A DNA stretch of 64,000 nt, taken from NCBI RefSeq assembly GCF_002877365.1, contig NZ_MCWZ01000014.1:1-64000 (forward strand), read 5' to 3'. The notes under the pieces were generated by a model. That model had not been told where the DNA came from. It saw nothing but the letters and a program-made list of their open reading frames with translations, and did no database searches. Origin of the DNA: Vibrio sp. 10N.261.55.A7. GTDB taxonomy: Bacteria > Pseudomonadota > Gammaproteobacteria > Enterobacterales > Vibrionaceae. Position numbers and translations under genes: made by a program. This document shows positions 1 to 9,581 of the stretch, in pieces (within the stretch, counting starts at the first letter, position 1; each line of letters starts with the position of its first letter).

Positions 1-164
1 CACAGCGACCGCTTCAAGTGACACAAGACTTAGCGTCATTTTGGGCAGGATCGTATAAAGACGTTCAAAAAGAGATGAAGGGGCGATACCCCAAACACGT
101 GTGGCCAGACGATCCGGCCACGCATGTCGCGACCAGTAAAACAAAACGGCAATTTAACCGATGA
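1..164 (+). CDS. hrpB: ATP-dependent RNA helicase HrpB, C-terminal end (partial)
   Basis: Reading from base 3, an open frame runs in from the left edge for 53 codons and stops at TGA 162-164. Its tail has the form RYPKHVWPDDP followed by a basic end, which I recognise as the C-terminus of the DEAH-box helicase HrpB. The stop overlaps the ATG of the next gene (ATGA at 161-164), so the two are probably translationally coupled, and hrpB next to mrcB is also the usual gamma-proteobacterial arrangement. The helicase motifs lie outside the window, so the call rests on the tail and the neighbour. Confidence 0.8.
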   Translation, partial: QRPLQVTQDLASFWAGSYKDVQKEMKGRYPKHVWPDDPATHVATSKTKRQFNR

Positions 165-2527
165 CTGAGAAGAAAACGCCTGTGAAGAAGGCGACGACGA
201 AGAAAAAAGCCACACCGAGAAAAAGCGCCAGAAAGAAAGCCGCTCCGAAGCGAAAAACCAAGGCACAAAGAACTTGGGTTGGCGTTTTATGGGGCATCGC
301 CTGGAAACTGGCGCTGGCTGGCCTGGCGGTATTGGTTTTTGTTGGCGTTTACCTTGATAGCGTCGTGAAGCAAAAGTTTGAAGGGCAGCTATTCAGTCTG
401 CCTACCGTTGTTTATGCGCGCATCTTGAATCTGGTTCCCGGCTCGTCGACAACGTTGGAGCAACTAAGCAATGAGCTCGATGTACTGAATTATCGTAAAG
501 TTCGTCAGCCACGCTATCCTGGAGAATACTCGTCTTCTTCTAATAAGATTGAAGTGATTCGCCGACCGTTCGAGTTTTCTGACGGTTCGGAGCCTTCACG
601 CCATGCCATGATCCATTTTGATTCTACTGGTGTGAGTCGAATTCAATCACTAGAGCAGAGTGGCAACTTGGGCTATTTGCGCATCGATCCAAAAATGCTA
701 GGGATGCTTGAAAAAAACACTAATGAACAACGGCTCTTTTTAAGGCGCGATCAATTCCCAGAAATCATGGTTGATGCATTACTGGTGACAGAGGATCGTA
801 ATTTTTATCAGCACGATGGTGTTTCTCCTTTTGCGATCGCACGTGCGATGGTGGTAAACCTGAAGGCTGGGCGCACTGTTCAAGGTGGCAGCACCTTAAC
901 TCAACAACTTGCGAAGAACTTGTTCTTGTCGAGCGATCGCACCTTATGGCGGAAGATCCGTGAAGCGTACATCGCCATCATTGTTGACCATCGCTACAAC
1001 AAAGATCGCATTCTAGAGGCGTATCTGAATGAGGTGTATTTAGGTCAGAGCGGTGGGGAAGCGATCCATGGGTTTGGTTTGGCGTCTCGGCTTTATTTTG
1101 GTCAGCCAATCGATGAGCTCAGAATTGATCAATTGGCATTGCTGGTGGGAATGGTCAAAGGGCCTTCGTATTACAACCCAATTCGTCATCCTGAGCGTGC
1201 TAAAGCGCGGCGTGATCTTGTACTTCGAATGATGATGCAGCAGGACATATTAACCGCGAGTCAATACGACGAAGCCGCAAGTCGACCACTTGATATTCAA
1301 GACAACCCTCGAATAGCAAGCAGGCAGCCCGCCTATTTTCAGCAGGTCAGTATCGAACTGAGAGAAAAGGTTGGGGATGCGTTCCAATCAGAAATTGGTC
1401 TTCGCGTGTTTACCTCTTTGGATCCCGTCTCTCAGCAAGAGTTAGAAAGGGCGATTTCAAAGAAGGTGCCTGAATTGTCAAAACGGGCCGGTAAATCACT
1501 GGAAGGAGCAGCCGTTGCTGTTGATCGCCACAGCGGTGAAATTAGAGCGATGGTGGGTGGCAAGCGCTCCGGCTACGATGGATTTAATCGTGCTTTAAAC
1601 GCCAGTCGGCAGATAGGTTCATTAGCAAAACCCGCTGTTTATCTAACCGCTTTGGAACAACCAGAGCGTTATAACCTCGCGTCAACGCTTCAAGATAAGC
1701 CGATCAGCTTGAAAGGAAGCAAAGGAAATGTTTGGTCGCCGCGAAACTATGACCGTCAGTTCCGTGGTGAAGTACCATTGTATGAGGCGCTGTCGAAATC
1801 GCTCAATGTGCCTACGGTTCAACTCGGCATGCAGTTAGGCATACCCAATGTTATGGACACCCTAGAGAAGCTCGGCGTTGATCGTTCTGAAATTAGGCCA
1901 GTGCCATCGATGTTCTTAGGCTCGTTTACGCTAACGCCGTTTCAGGTGGCTCAGATGTATCAAACGCTGACTAATTCGGGGAAAAAAGCGCGCTTATCCG
2001 CACTACGCTCGGTGCTCGATAAAGAAGGGCATGTACTTTATGAGTCCATTCCCCATGTGCAACAAAAAGTACCTCAGCAAGCGGCCTGGTTAACCACTTA
2101 TGCCATGAAGGTGGCTGTGGTTGAAGGAACCGGTCGTTACTTACACAGCCAGTTCTCTTGGGCGGCGCTCGCCGGAAAAACAGGAACCAGTAATGATACG
2201 AGAGACAGTTGGTTTGTTGGTGTTGATGGCCGAGAGGTAACGGCTATTTGGCTCGGACGTGATGATAACAAGCCAACCCAACTGACGGGCTCAAGTGGGG
2301 CGTTACGTGTGTATTCAGAATATTTAACCCATCGAATCCCAGAGCGCTTGATTTTGCCTTGGCCACGAGAAATCAGCACGATAGGTTTTGATAAGACCAG
2401 CGAAGGCCCGTTAGAACTTAATTGCAGCAGTAAGTTTAAAGTACCGATGTGGGACCCTAAGGGCGTCATCAAACAAAATTGCGAAAACAAACCAACGGGT
2501 TGGTTTAAAAATATATTCACGTGGTAG
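161..2527 (+). CDS. mrcB: Bifunctional penicillin-binding protein 1B
   Basis: This 788-residue class A PBP polymerises lipid II into glycan strands and cross-links the peptides, acting from the inner membrane into the periplasm. A very Lys-rich cytoplasmic tail (residues 1-37) is followed by one membrane helix at about 39-66. The GT51 domain shows the EDRNFYQH motif with catalytic Glu211 and then GGSTLTQQLAKN. The transpeptidase domain has the S-x-x-K motif in GSLAKP (nucleophile Ser487), S-L-N at 547-549 and K-T-G at 673-675. All catalytic residues are present and the length is normal for PBP1b. It starts inside the stop codon of hrpB. An outer-membrane LpoB-type activator is expected elsewhere. 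Confidence 0.97.
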   Translation: MTEKKTPVKKATTKKKATPRKSARKKAAPKRKTKAQRTWVGVLWGIAWKLALAGLAVLVFVGVYLDSVVKQKFEGQLFSLPTVVYARILNLVPGSSTTLEQLSNELDVLNYRKVRQPRYPGEYSSSSNKIEVIRRPFEFSDGSEPSRHAMIHFDSTGVSRIQSLEQSGNLGYLRIDPKMLGMLEKNTNEQRLFLRRDQFPEIMVDALLVTEDRNFYQHDGVSPFAIARAMVVNLKAGRTVQGGSTLTQQLAKNLFLSSDRTLWRKIREAYIAIIVDHRYNKDRILEAYLNEVYLGQSGGEAIHGFGLASRLYFGQPIDELRIDQLALLVGMVKGPSYYNPIRHPERAKARRDLVLRMMMQQDILTASQYDEAASRPLDIQDNPRIASRQPAYFQQVSIELREKVGDAFQSEIGLRVFTSLDPVSQQELERAISKKVPELSKRAGKSLEGAAVAVDRHSGEIRAMVGGKRSGYDGFNRALNASRQIGSLAKPAVYLTALEQPERYNLASTLQDKPISLKGSKGNVWSPRNYDRQFRGEVPLYEALSKSLNVPTVQLGMQLGIPNVMDTLEKLGVDRSEIRPVPSMFLGSFTLTPFQVAQMYQTLTNSGKKARLSALRSVLDKEGHVLYESIPHVQQKVPQQAAWLTTYAMKVAVVEGTGRYLHSQFSWAALAGKTGTSNDTRDSWFVGVDGREVTAIWLGRDDNKPTQLTGSSGALRVYSEYLTHRIPERLILPWPREISTIGFDKTSEGPLELNCSSKFKVPMWDPKGVIKQNCENKPTGWFKNIFTW

Positions 2528-2620
2528 CCTAGTCACGTACGGTAAATGGCATGTTAAGCTATATTTATCAAGGTTATGCAAGACACAGCTCGGTTTGACA
2601 GCAATTAAAGGATTAATGCA

Positions 2621-4927
2621 GTGCGGTTAATGTTCAGTTTTTTAGTGTTTCTGGTTTATTTGGTCAGCCCAATCTCATTGGCTACCTCCAGTATCGAATC
2701 AGATGAACAACTTGAAAGACCCAGTATTGCGGTTGTACTAGCAGGTGGCGGTGCAAAGGGCGCAGCACATATTGGTGTGCTCAAAGCTCTTGAAGAGCTA
2801 AGAATTCCAGTCGATTACATTACTGGCACCAGTATGGGGGCCTACGTTGGTGGTTTGTACGCAACCGGAATGAGTGCGGAAGAAATAGAAAGCTTAATTT
2901 ATTCAACGGAATGGAATCGTGGCTATCGAGACCGTGTTAACCGAAGTGAAAGACGTACAATTAATAAAGAGTACGAAGATAGGTATCAAATAAAAACAGA
3001 CCTAGGATTGCGCTGGGGGGAAATTCGAGCCCCAAGAGGTGTGGTTCAAGGGCAGAATATGCTACGAATATTACGTGAGACTTCTGGCAATCTACCCGCG
3101 ATAGATTCGTTTGATAATTTGGTGATTCCTTACCGCTCCGTAGCGACCGATATCATTGATTTAGAGCCAGTGGTCATTGATAAGGGCTACCTTGTCGATG
3201 CAATGATGGCAAGCATGTCTGTTCCTGGTGTGCTTCCTCCCTATGAGATTGATGGCAAGCTTCTCGTTGATGGTGGCGTGACCAATAACATGCCCGTCGA
3301 TGTCGCAAGAGATCTCGGCGCAGACATTATTATCGCTATCGACATCAGTAGTGACTACATAGACGAAGATGAATTTAGTTCTTTTTTAACCGTCGCAGAT
3401 CAGCTATCAAATTACCTGGTAAGACGCAGCACTATTCTACAACAAGAAACACTGACAGAGGCCGACTTCTTCCTACAACCAAATGTTGGGGATATGGGGA
3501 CGACCGAGTTTGATAAAATGCCAGGCGCTTTTGTGGAAGGCTATGAAGAGGCAATGGCGAACTCACTTCGCTTGTCTCGACTTTCTCTATCATCCAGTGA
3601 GTATCAGGCTTACATCGATAAAAAACAGAATTTACGTAGAAAGCTGGTATACGGCGATGAAGTGACGGTCGATCGCATCGTGATCAACAATAACACTCAC
3701 TACAATGAAGAACTGTTGCGTACTCGATTAGGTTTACAAGAAGGCAAAGCGATAACAACGGAAGAGCTAGAGCAGAGTATTCAGGATCTGTACGCATTGG
3801 ATCGCTTTGAACTTATTACTTACCAGTATGATAAAGATGAGGATGGCAATAATCTCGTCGTTGTCGATGTGAATGAAAAGTCTTGGGGCCCGAACTACGT
3901 TAACTTCCGTTTTTTCCTCGAGGATGACTTTACAACAGATAGCCAATACTCACTCGGAATATCCAGTAATTTCACGGATCTGAATTCTGGCGGTGCTGAG
4001 TTGCTACTTAACCTGGAGATGGGCAGTGATAAATTGGTTGAAGCAGAGCTGTACTCGCCATTTTTATCAAGCCAGAAACTCTTCACAACATTGGGCGCAA
4101 GTTACAGCAATGATAAACGGAATGTACCGACGAGTGGCTTTGAGGATACAAGTCTAAAGGCGACTGAAAATTACATTCCTGTCACGTTCCGTGAATGGAA
4201 AGCGGAATTGACCCTTGGCTATCAAGAGAGGTTGTGGAGAGAGTTTAATCTTGGTTTGCGTTATATCCAGGGTTATGGGGAGCTGTCAACTTTGCCTGTC
4301 TGTGGCGATCTTAATTATGTTCGTCAAGGGATCTTTGCTGGCTATCGCTACGATACCCTTGACGATTTTAGTTTTCCTCGTTCGGGCTTCTATGCGGATT
4401 TAGAATATTTAGTTTCAAACGACGATATTGAAGGTCAATCCAACTGTTTGGATACTGGTTCCAATCAATCTAATGACGTGGTGACAGAAATCAGCGCCAA
4501 ATTGATTGGTGCCTATACGTATGACCGTCATACTTTAGTGGCAAATATGGATCTCGGTTTGTCTCAAGCTGAGAATGCGTCGATGCCGATTGATCCAAAA
4601 GAAATTGGTGGATTTCTAAAACTGTCAGGTATCCCACGAGACAGCTTAATTGGGCAAAATATCGCTTTCACGAGTTTAGTGTATCGTTACCGTTGGTTTG
4701 ATAATGATTTTGGTCTATTCAGCTCCCCTTTCTATCTTGGAAGTTCGATAGAGTATGGCGGTGTTTGGTCAGACCCTAATGTCAATATTCAAGATGCACC
4801 GTTATATCACGCGGCTTCCGTCTTTGTAGGGGTGAACTCGCCAATAGGACCTATTATGTTCGGCTATGGGTTCACTGAGCAGCAATATAATTCTGTATAT
4901 TTAATAATTGGGACGACATTTAAGTAG
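2621..4927 (+). CDS. Patatin-like phospholipase with POTRA and outer-membrane beta-barrel
   Basis: This 768-residue protein has a signal peptide (about residues 1-21), then a patatin domain with the oxyanion loop GGGAKG (42-47), the nucleophile elbow GTSMG (Ser71) and the catalytic Asp of D-G-G (Asp217). A POTRA-like segment follows at about 345-420. The rest, ending in a typical barrel end (IIGTTFK), resembles a BamA/Omp85 16-stranded beta-barrel. This layout is that of type Vd autotransporters such as PlpD of Pseudomonas aeruginosa, where the lipase passenger is exported through its own barrel; whether it is released here is unknown. The GTG at 2621 is preferred because AAAGGA lies 8 bases upstream; an in-frame ATG at 2630 is the alternative. 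Confidence 0.9.
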   Translation: MRLMFSFLVFLVYLVSPISLATSSIESDEQLERPSIAVVLAGGGAKGAAHIGVLKALEELRIPVDYITGTSMGAYVGGLYATGMSAEEIESLIYSTEWNRGYRDRVNRSERRTINKEYEDRYQIKTDLGLRWGEIRAPRGVVQGQNMLRILRETSGNLPAIDSFDNLVIPYRSVATDIIDLEPVVIDKGYLVDAMMASMSVPGVLPPYEIDGKLLVDGGVTNNMPVDVARDLGADIIIAIDISSDYIDEDEFSSFLTVADQLSNYLVRRSTILQQETLTEADFFLQPNVGDMGTTEFDKMPGAFVEGYEEAMANSLRLSRLSLSSSEYQAYIDKKQNLRRKLVYGDEVTVDRIVINNNTHYNEELLRTRLGLQEGKAITTEELEQSIQDLYALDRFELITYQYDKDEDGNNLVVVDVNEKSWGPNYVNFRFFLEDDFTTDSQYSLGISSNFTDLNSGGAELLLNLEMGSDKLVEAELYSPFLSSQKLFTTLGASYSNDKRNVPTSGFEDTSLKATENYIPVTFREWKAELTLGYQERLWREFNLGLRYIQGYGELSTLPVCGDLNYVRQGIFAGYRYDTLDDFSFPRSGFYADLEYLVSNDDIEGQSNCLDTGSNQSNDVVTEISAKLIGAYTYDRHTLVANMDLGLSQAENASMPIDPKEIGGFLKLSGIPRDSLIGQNIAFTSLVYRYRWFDNDFGLFSSPFYLGSSIEYGGVWSDPNVNIQDAPLYHAASVFVGVNSPIGPIMFGYGFTEQQYNSVYLIIGTTFK

Positions 4928-5168
4928 TAAATAGACCAAGTTAATTTCGAAAAATCATCCAACTTTAGTCTTAACTTGCTATGTTGGTCAAAATGATAAG
5001 ATTTTAATTTTAGGTTAAATTTGCTATCCTGCGTCCCACAGTTTGGCCTCTCTGGCGCTGCTCATCAATTCAATTGTATGACTTCTATGGCAATGGAGAG
5101 CCAAGTTTCCAAGGATGTTCAATCCTAGTCAATGAGCTATGGTTGAACCGCAATGAGAGGAAAAAGTC
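4928..5168. other. Intergenic region with the acnB promoter and leader
   Basis: About 240 bases separate the patatin gene from acnB. A TTGCTATCCT segment near 5020-5030 could be a -10 region after an AT-rich stretch. The transcribed leader would be about 130 bases and contains GTTCAA and TTGAAC copies near 5117 and 5144 that could pair close to the ribosome binding site. No convincing terminator follows the patatin gene. No operator could be assigned with confidence. Confidence 0.35.
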
Positions 5169-7757
5169 GTGCTTGAAGCCTATCGTAAACACGTCGAAGA
5201 GCGTGCTGCTGAAGGAGTTGTTCCTAGACCATTAGACGCTGAGCAAGTAGCGGGTCTAGTTGAACTTTTGAAGAACCCACCTCAAGGTGAAGAAACCTTT
5301 ATTCTTGACCTACTAGAAAATCGTATTCCACCAGGTGTAGATGAAGCTGCTTATGTAAAAGCGGGCTTCTTAACTGCTATCACGAAAGGTGAAGTAGAGT
5401 CTCCACTGGTTAGCAAAGCGAAAGCTGCAGAGCTACTTGGCACCATGCAAGGTGGCTACAACATCGAATCACTCGTCTCTCTATTAGACGATGCAGAGCT
5501 TGCACCAATCGCAGTAAAAGCGCTTTCTCACACTTTATTGATGTTCGATGCTTTCTACGACGTAGAAGAGAAAGCAAAAGCAGGCAATGCTTCTGCTCAA
5601 CAAGTTCTTCAGTCTTGGGCTGATGCTGAGTGGTTTACAGCTAAAGAGAAAGTAGCGGAAAAAATTACCGTTAAAGTATTCAAAGTCACTGGTGAAACAA
5701 ACACCGATGACCTATCTCCAGCACCTGATGCATGGTCTCGTCCTGATATCCCAGTACACGCAAAAGCGATGCTGAAGATGGAACGTGAAGGCATTACACC
5801 TGACGCACAGGGCAGTGTTGGTCCAATTACTCAAATTGAAGAAATGCAAAAAGATGGCATTCCACTGGCTTACGTTGGTGATGTTGTCGGTACTGGTTCT
5901 TCACGTAAATCAGCAACAAACTCAGTACTTTGGTTCATGGGTGAAGATATCCCGTTCGTACCAAACAAGCGTACTGGCGGTGTTTGTCTTGGTGGTAAAA
6001 TTGCACCAATCTTCTACAACACAATGGAAGATTCAGGCGCACTACCAATTGAACTGAACGTACAAGACATGAACATGGGTGATGTGATCGACATTTTCCC
6101 TTACGAAGGTGTGGTACGTAAAAATGGTGCAGAAATCTCAAGCTTTGAGCTTGGCAAGGTTTTACTTGATGAAGTTCGTGCTGGTGGTCGTATTCCACTG
6201 ATCATCGGTCGAGGCCTAACGGGTCGTGCTCGTGACGCTCTAGGCCTAGCTGAAACGGATCTGTTTGCCAAACCAATCGATCCTTCTGCTTCTGATAAAG
6301 GCTACACGCTAGCTCAGAAGATGGTCGGTAAAGCATGTGGTGTTGAAGGCGTTCGCGCTGGTCAATACTGTGAGCCTAAGATGACGACAGTCGGTTCTCA
6401 AGATACTACCGGACCTATGACGCGTGATGAGCTTAAAGACCTTGCGTGTCTTGGTTTCTCAGCTGACCTTGTGATGCAGTCTTTCTGTCATACATCGGCT
6501 TATCCGAAACCAGTAGATGTAAACACTCACCATACGCTACCTGATTTCATCATGAACCGTGCGGGTGTTTCACTGCGTCCGGGTGATGGCGTTATCCACT
6601 CATGGCTAAACCGTATGCTTCTTCCTGATACTGTTGGTACAGGTGGTGACTCGCATACTCGTTTCCCTCTTGGTATTTCATTCCCAGCGGGCTCAGGCCT
6701 AGTCGCATTTGCGGCAGCAACAGGTGTTATGCCTCTTGATATGCCTGAATCAATCTTGGTTCGCTTTAAAGGGGAAATGAAACCAGGTATCACGCTACGT
6801 GACCTAGTACATGCGATTCCTCTTTACGGTATTAAACAGGGTCTACTAACAGTAGAGAAAGCAGGTAAGATCAACGAATTCTCTGGTCGTGTACTAGAAA
6901 TTGAAGGTGTTGAGCACCTATCTGTTGAACAAGCATTTGAGCTTTCTGATGCATCTGCTGAGCGTTCTGCGGCTGGTTGTACCGTTAAGCTATCTCAAGA
7001 GTCTATCGATGAGTACCTAAACTCGAATATCGTTATGCTTAAGTGGATGATTGCTGAAGGCTACGGTGATGTTCGTACGATTGAGCGTCGTATTACGGCA
7101 ATGGAAGAGTGGCTAGCGAACCCTGAGTTGCTATCTGCTGATTCAGATGCTGAATATGCTCACGTTATCGAGATCGACCTTGCTGATATCGATCAGCCAA
7201 TCCTATGTGCACCAAACGATCCAGATGATGCTCGTCTTCTTTCTGACGTTCAAGGCACTGAGATTCAAGAAGTGTTCATCGGTTCTTGTATGACGAACAT
7301 CGGTCACTTCCGTGCTGCAGGTAAGATGCTAGAGGAGTTTAACGGCTCGCTAAATACTCGCCTATGGGTAGCTCCGCCAACGAAGATGGATAAAGACCAA
7401 CTGACAGAAGAAGGCTACTACGGCATCTTCGGTCGTGCTGGAGTACGTATCGAAACTCCTGGCTGTTCACTATGTATGGGTAACCAAGCTCGTGTGGCTG
7501 ATGCTTCGACGGTTATGTCGACGTCAACTCGTAACTTCCCGAACCGCTTAGGTAATGGTGCGAACGTTTACCTAGCGTCTGCTGAGCTTTCTGCTGTTGG
7601 TGCGATTCTAGGTCGCATTCCAACGAAAGAAGAGTACTTAGAGTATTCAGCGAAGATTGATGCAACTGCGGCTGATACTTACCGTTACCTGAACTTCCAT
7701 AAAATGGGTCAGTACACGGATAAAGCCGATACGGTTATCTTCCAAGAGCCTGCGTAA
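5169..7757 (+). CDS. acnB: Aconitate hydratase B
   Basis: AcnB interconverts citrate and isocitrate in the TCA cycle (and handles 2-methylisocitrate) using a [4Fe-4S] cluster; without the cluster the apoprotein can bind mRNA. The 862 residues are colinear with family members: N-terminal HEAT-like domain, swivel domain, then the catalytic domains. The cluster ligands are Cys707 (in GSCMTN) and Cys766 and Cys769 (in GCSLCMGN). Translation starts at GTG 5169, giving the conserved N-terminus [11 protein letters not shown], behind a purine-rich GAGAGGAAAAA ribosome binding site. The gene appears monocistronic, with its own leader and a terminator directly after it. Confidence 0.98.
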   Translation: MLEAYRKHVEERAAEGVVPRPLDAEQVAGLVELLKNPPQGEETFILDLLENRIPPGVDEAAYVKAGFLTAITKGEVESPLVSKAKAAELLGTMQGGYNIESLVSLLDDAELAPIAVKALSHTLLMFDAFYDVEEKAKAGNASAQQVLQSWADAEWFTAKEKVAEKITVKVFKVTGETNTDDLSPAPDAWSRPDIPVHAKAMLKMEREGITPDAQGSVGPITQIEEMQKDGIPLAYVGDVVGTGSSRKSATNSVLWFMGEDIPFVPNKRTGGVCLGGKIAPIFYNTMEDSGALPIELNVQDMNMGDVIDIFPYEGVVRKNGAEISSFELGKVLLDEVRAGGRIPLIIGRGLTGRARDALGLAETDLFAKPIDPSASDKGYTLAQKMVGKACGVEGVRAGQYCEPKMTTVGSQDTTGPMTRDELKDLACLGFSADLVMQSFCHTSAYPKPVDVNTHHTLPDFIMNRAGVSLRPGDGVIHSWLNRMLLPDTVGTGGDSHTRFPLGISFPAGSGLVAFAAATGVMPLDMPESILVRFKGEMKPGITLRDLVHAIPLYGIKQGLLTVEKAGKINEFSGRVLEIEGVEHLSVEQAFELSDASAERSAAGCTVKLSQESIDEYLNSNIVMLKWMIAEGYGDVRTIERRITAMEEWLANPELLSADSDAEYAHVIEIDLADIDQPILCAPNDPDDARLLSDVQGTEIQEVFIGSCMTNIGHFRAAGKMLEEFNGSLNTRLWVAPPTKMDKDQLTEEGYYGIFGRAGVRIETPGCSLCMGNQARVADASTVMSTSTRNFPNRLGNGANVYLASAELSAVGAILGRIPTKEEYLEYSAKIDATAADTYRYLNFHKMGQYTDKADTVIFQEPA

Positions 7758-7784
7758 AACGCGGCCTTAATTGAAGATTAGTCA

Positions 7785-7817
7785 AAAGCACTTGCGAGTT
7801 CGTAAGTGCTTTTTTGT
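7785..7817 (+). terminator. Rho-independent terminator of acnB
   Basis: An imperfect 11-bp stem (AGCACTTGCGA pairing with TCGTAAGTGCT, one mismatch) is followed by TTTTTTG, 28 bases after the acnB stop codon. Confidence 0.85.
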
Positions 7818-7937
7818 TTCTCAAACCAACTAATTGTTCTTAACGTTTCAACTCAGTGCGAAACACCCCTAGAGAGTTTTTCTTTCTCACTATATACTCT
7901 GCGCCAACTTTTCTCTTGTGACCGATTGGAACCTCTC

Positions 7938-8306
7938 ATGGAATTTGAATTCACCCGTAATACCCTAATGGGCGAGTACTATGTCAAGTGCAGTATGGGG
8001 CATGAGATTGTCGGGCGCTGGTTACAGGATGAGATTGGTAAACCTTTAGGCAATATAGAAGCAGTAGAGCGACTGATTGATCGGGCAAAGGCGCTGCCTT
8101 CTAATGAACATACGCTACTCGGTCATGAGATCTCACTGATGATCAGTGAAGATGAAGTCACTATTTCTGAGAACGTACTCAGTCATGGCGATGAGCTAGA
8201 AGAAGGTAGTGAGTTTCAATATTACAATAGTGAAAGCACCGCTAGCTGCGGAATTGATGATTTCGAAATGCTTATTGAGCAATGGCGAGATTTTTTAGGG
8301 TATTAG
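7938..8306 (+). CDS. yacL: YacL family protein (UPF0231)
   Basis: This 122-residue acidic protein has the family hallmarks SMGHEIVG near the N-terminus, a central GHE, and a C-terminal cysteine and FE region before a short aromatic tail. E. coli YacL, also next to acnB, aligns over its full length as I recall it. The function is unknown. The ATG at 7938 is chosen because it gives the family N-terminus (MEFEFTRN); the frame is open further upstream to 7806, but that part overlaps the acnB terminator and resembles no protein. A TATACT hexamer near 7893 may be its -10 element. Confidence 0.9.
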   Translation: MEFEFTRNTLMGEYYVKCSMGHEIVGRWLQDEIGKPLGNIEAVERLIDRAKALPSNEHTLLGHEISLMISEDEVTISENVLSHGDELEEGSEFQYYNSESTASCGIDDFEMLIEQWRDFLGY

Positions 8307-8440
8307 TCTTCTCTCGTTTCCCTCTTAGGTTAGCCATCACTCTATTCTATATGGATGGAGCCCAAGAAAATGCCTAGCTATATACCCTTAGTCATTGCAA
8401 GTGCTTGGTTTTTAGAGTATTTCGGATCATTCGACAAACC

Positions 8441-8578
8441 ATGAAAATATATCTAACCGATAGTCAGAAGAAAGAACTCGAAACCCAACATGATAAAACT
8501 CATGATGGCCGAGTGCGTGACCGCATTAAAGCGGCACTTGTTGTATCTGAAGGTTGGAGTACCGTAATGATTTCATAA
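8441..8578 (+). pseudogene. IS630-type transposase remnant (N-terminus only)
   Basis: A 45-codon frame starting MKIYLTDSQKKELE and containing GRVRDRIKAAL and SEGWS is the start of the helix-turn-helix domain found at the N-terminus of IS630-family transposases. Full-length members are over 300 residues with a DDE catalytic domain, which is absent, and the frame ends in TAA after ...STVMIS. Sequence just upstream (about 8380-8440) may be the left end of the element, but I could not find a matching right inverted repeat. Confidence 0.7.
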
Positions 8579-8727
8579 GCTCTGCGTATCCATTAAACAA
8601 CAGCCACCTTGTTGATTGCACATTATCGGCAAAGCTAACACCTCTAAATGACTTTGTTTCCTAAATCAGGGAACTCAATCATCAACTCACGATCTGATCT
8701 GCTAAGTTCATTCAAAGACTTAGCCAA

Positions 8728-8832
8728 ATGACCAAGCCTCGCTACAAACAACTAACCGGAAACAATATAACCAAGCTTTAATCCATCGTGTGTCACTGAA
8801 ATTACGACACAAGGCTGTGTTACTAAGCCGTT
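8728..8832 (+). pseudogene. IS4/IS5-type transposase remnant, frameshifted
   Basis: The frame opens MTKPRYKQ and then must shift by one base near 8750 to continue as TNRKQYNQALIHRVSL. The two pieces joined resemble the N-terminus of a DDE transposase group that begins MxKPRYKTTNWKQYNQALINRGSLTFW. Only about 34 residues remain, with substitutions at W and G positions I regard as conserved, and no DDE residues. The family name is from memory of the N-terminal motif. Confidence 0.6.
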
Positions 8833-8958
8833 CGTATCAAACGTGCGGTTCTCATTCCTGCTCTTCTGCTTGCTTTGTTCGTTTATTGGATGCAAAACCG
8901 TCGACAGTTAAAAGTACGAGAGTTTTTAGAGCAAGAGATGGCTGAGTCCAACGTTTAA
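8827..8958 (+). pseudogene. Start-less fragment encoding one membrane helix and a charged tail
   Basis: The frame opens directly after a TAA and runs 43 codons to TAA 8956-8958. It encodes a strongly hydrophobic stretch (AVLIPALLLALFVYW) followed by a charged tail (REFLEQEMAESNV). There is no ATG, GTG or TTG before the hydrophobic part; an ATC occupies the position where a start codon would be expected. It may be the end of a small inner-membrane protein whose 5' end was lost when the transposase debris upstream arose. I do not recognise the family. Confidence 0.35.
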
Positions 8959-9071
8959 TATACGGCATAGCTTCTTGACCATATCACTTAATACGCTTAT
9001 TCCATTTATCAGCATGGGGAGTTTGCACTGAAGTGGTGAGATTATTTGTTAATGCATTGTTATAGTGAAAG

Positions 9072-9099
9072 CGGCGCACCGTATTGGTGCGCCGTTTTT
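9072..9099 (+). terminator. Strong Rho-independent terminator without an obvious gene
   Basis: A perfect 9-bp GC-rich stem (CGGCGCACC with GGTGCGCCG, 5-base loop) is followed by TTTTTG. It lies after the start-less fragment and ahead of the glnK promoter, so it insulates glnK from upstream transcription or ends an unannotated transcript. Confidence 0.85.
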
Positions 9100-9152
9100 G
9101 CTTTATTGAAGTGTGAATAATTAAAGTGCTATCAAAACAATAACTTAAATAG

Positions 9153-9170
9153 TTGGCACGTACCTTGGAT
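9153..9170 (+). promoter_or_regulatory. Sigma-54-like promoter of glnK-amtB
   Basis: TTGGCACG-TACC-TTGGAT fits the sigma-54 pattern (TTGGCAC, N5, TTGCA-type) with GG and the second element at the required 12-base phase, except that the invariant-type -12 GC is GG here. It sits 46 bases before the glnK ATG. NtrC-dependent, nitrogen-limited expression is the family norm and is inferred here. Confidence 0.65.
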
Positions 9171-9182
9171 TAGTATTGATAA

Positions 9183-9554
<372 letters not shown>

Positions 9555-9581
9555 AGATTCAAAGGATTGGAGAGCAATATT

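Noticed and set aside
7806-7937. 44-codon N-terminal extension of YacL
   Set aside because: It would begin inside the acnB terminator and matches no YacL protein; the ATG at 7938 gives the family N-terminus.
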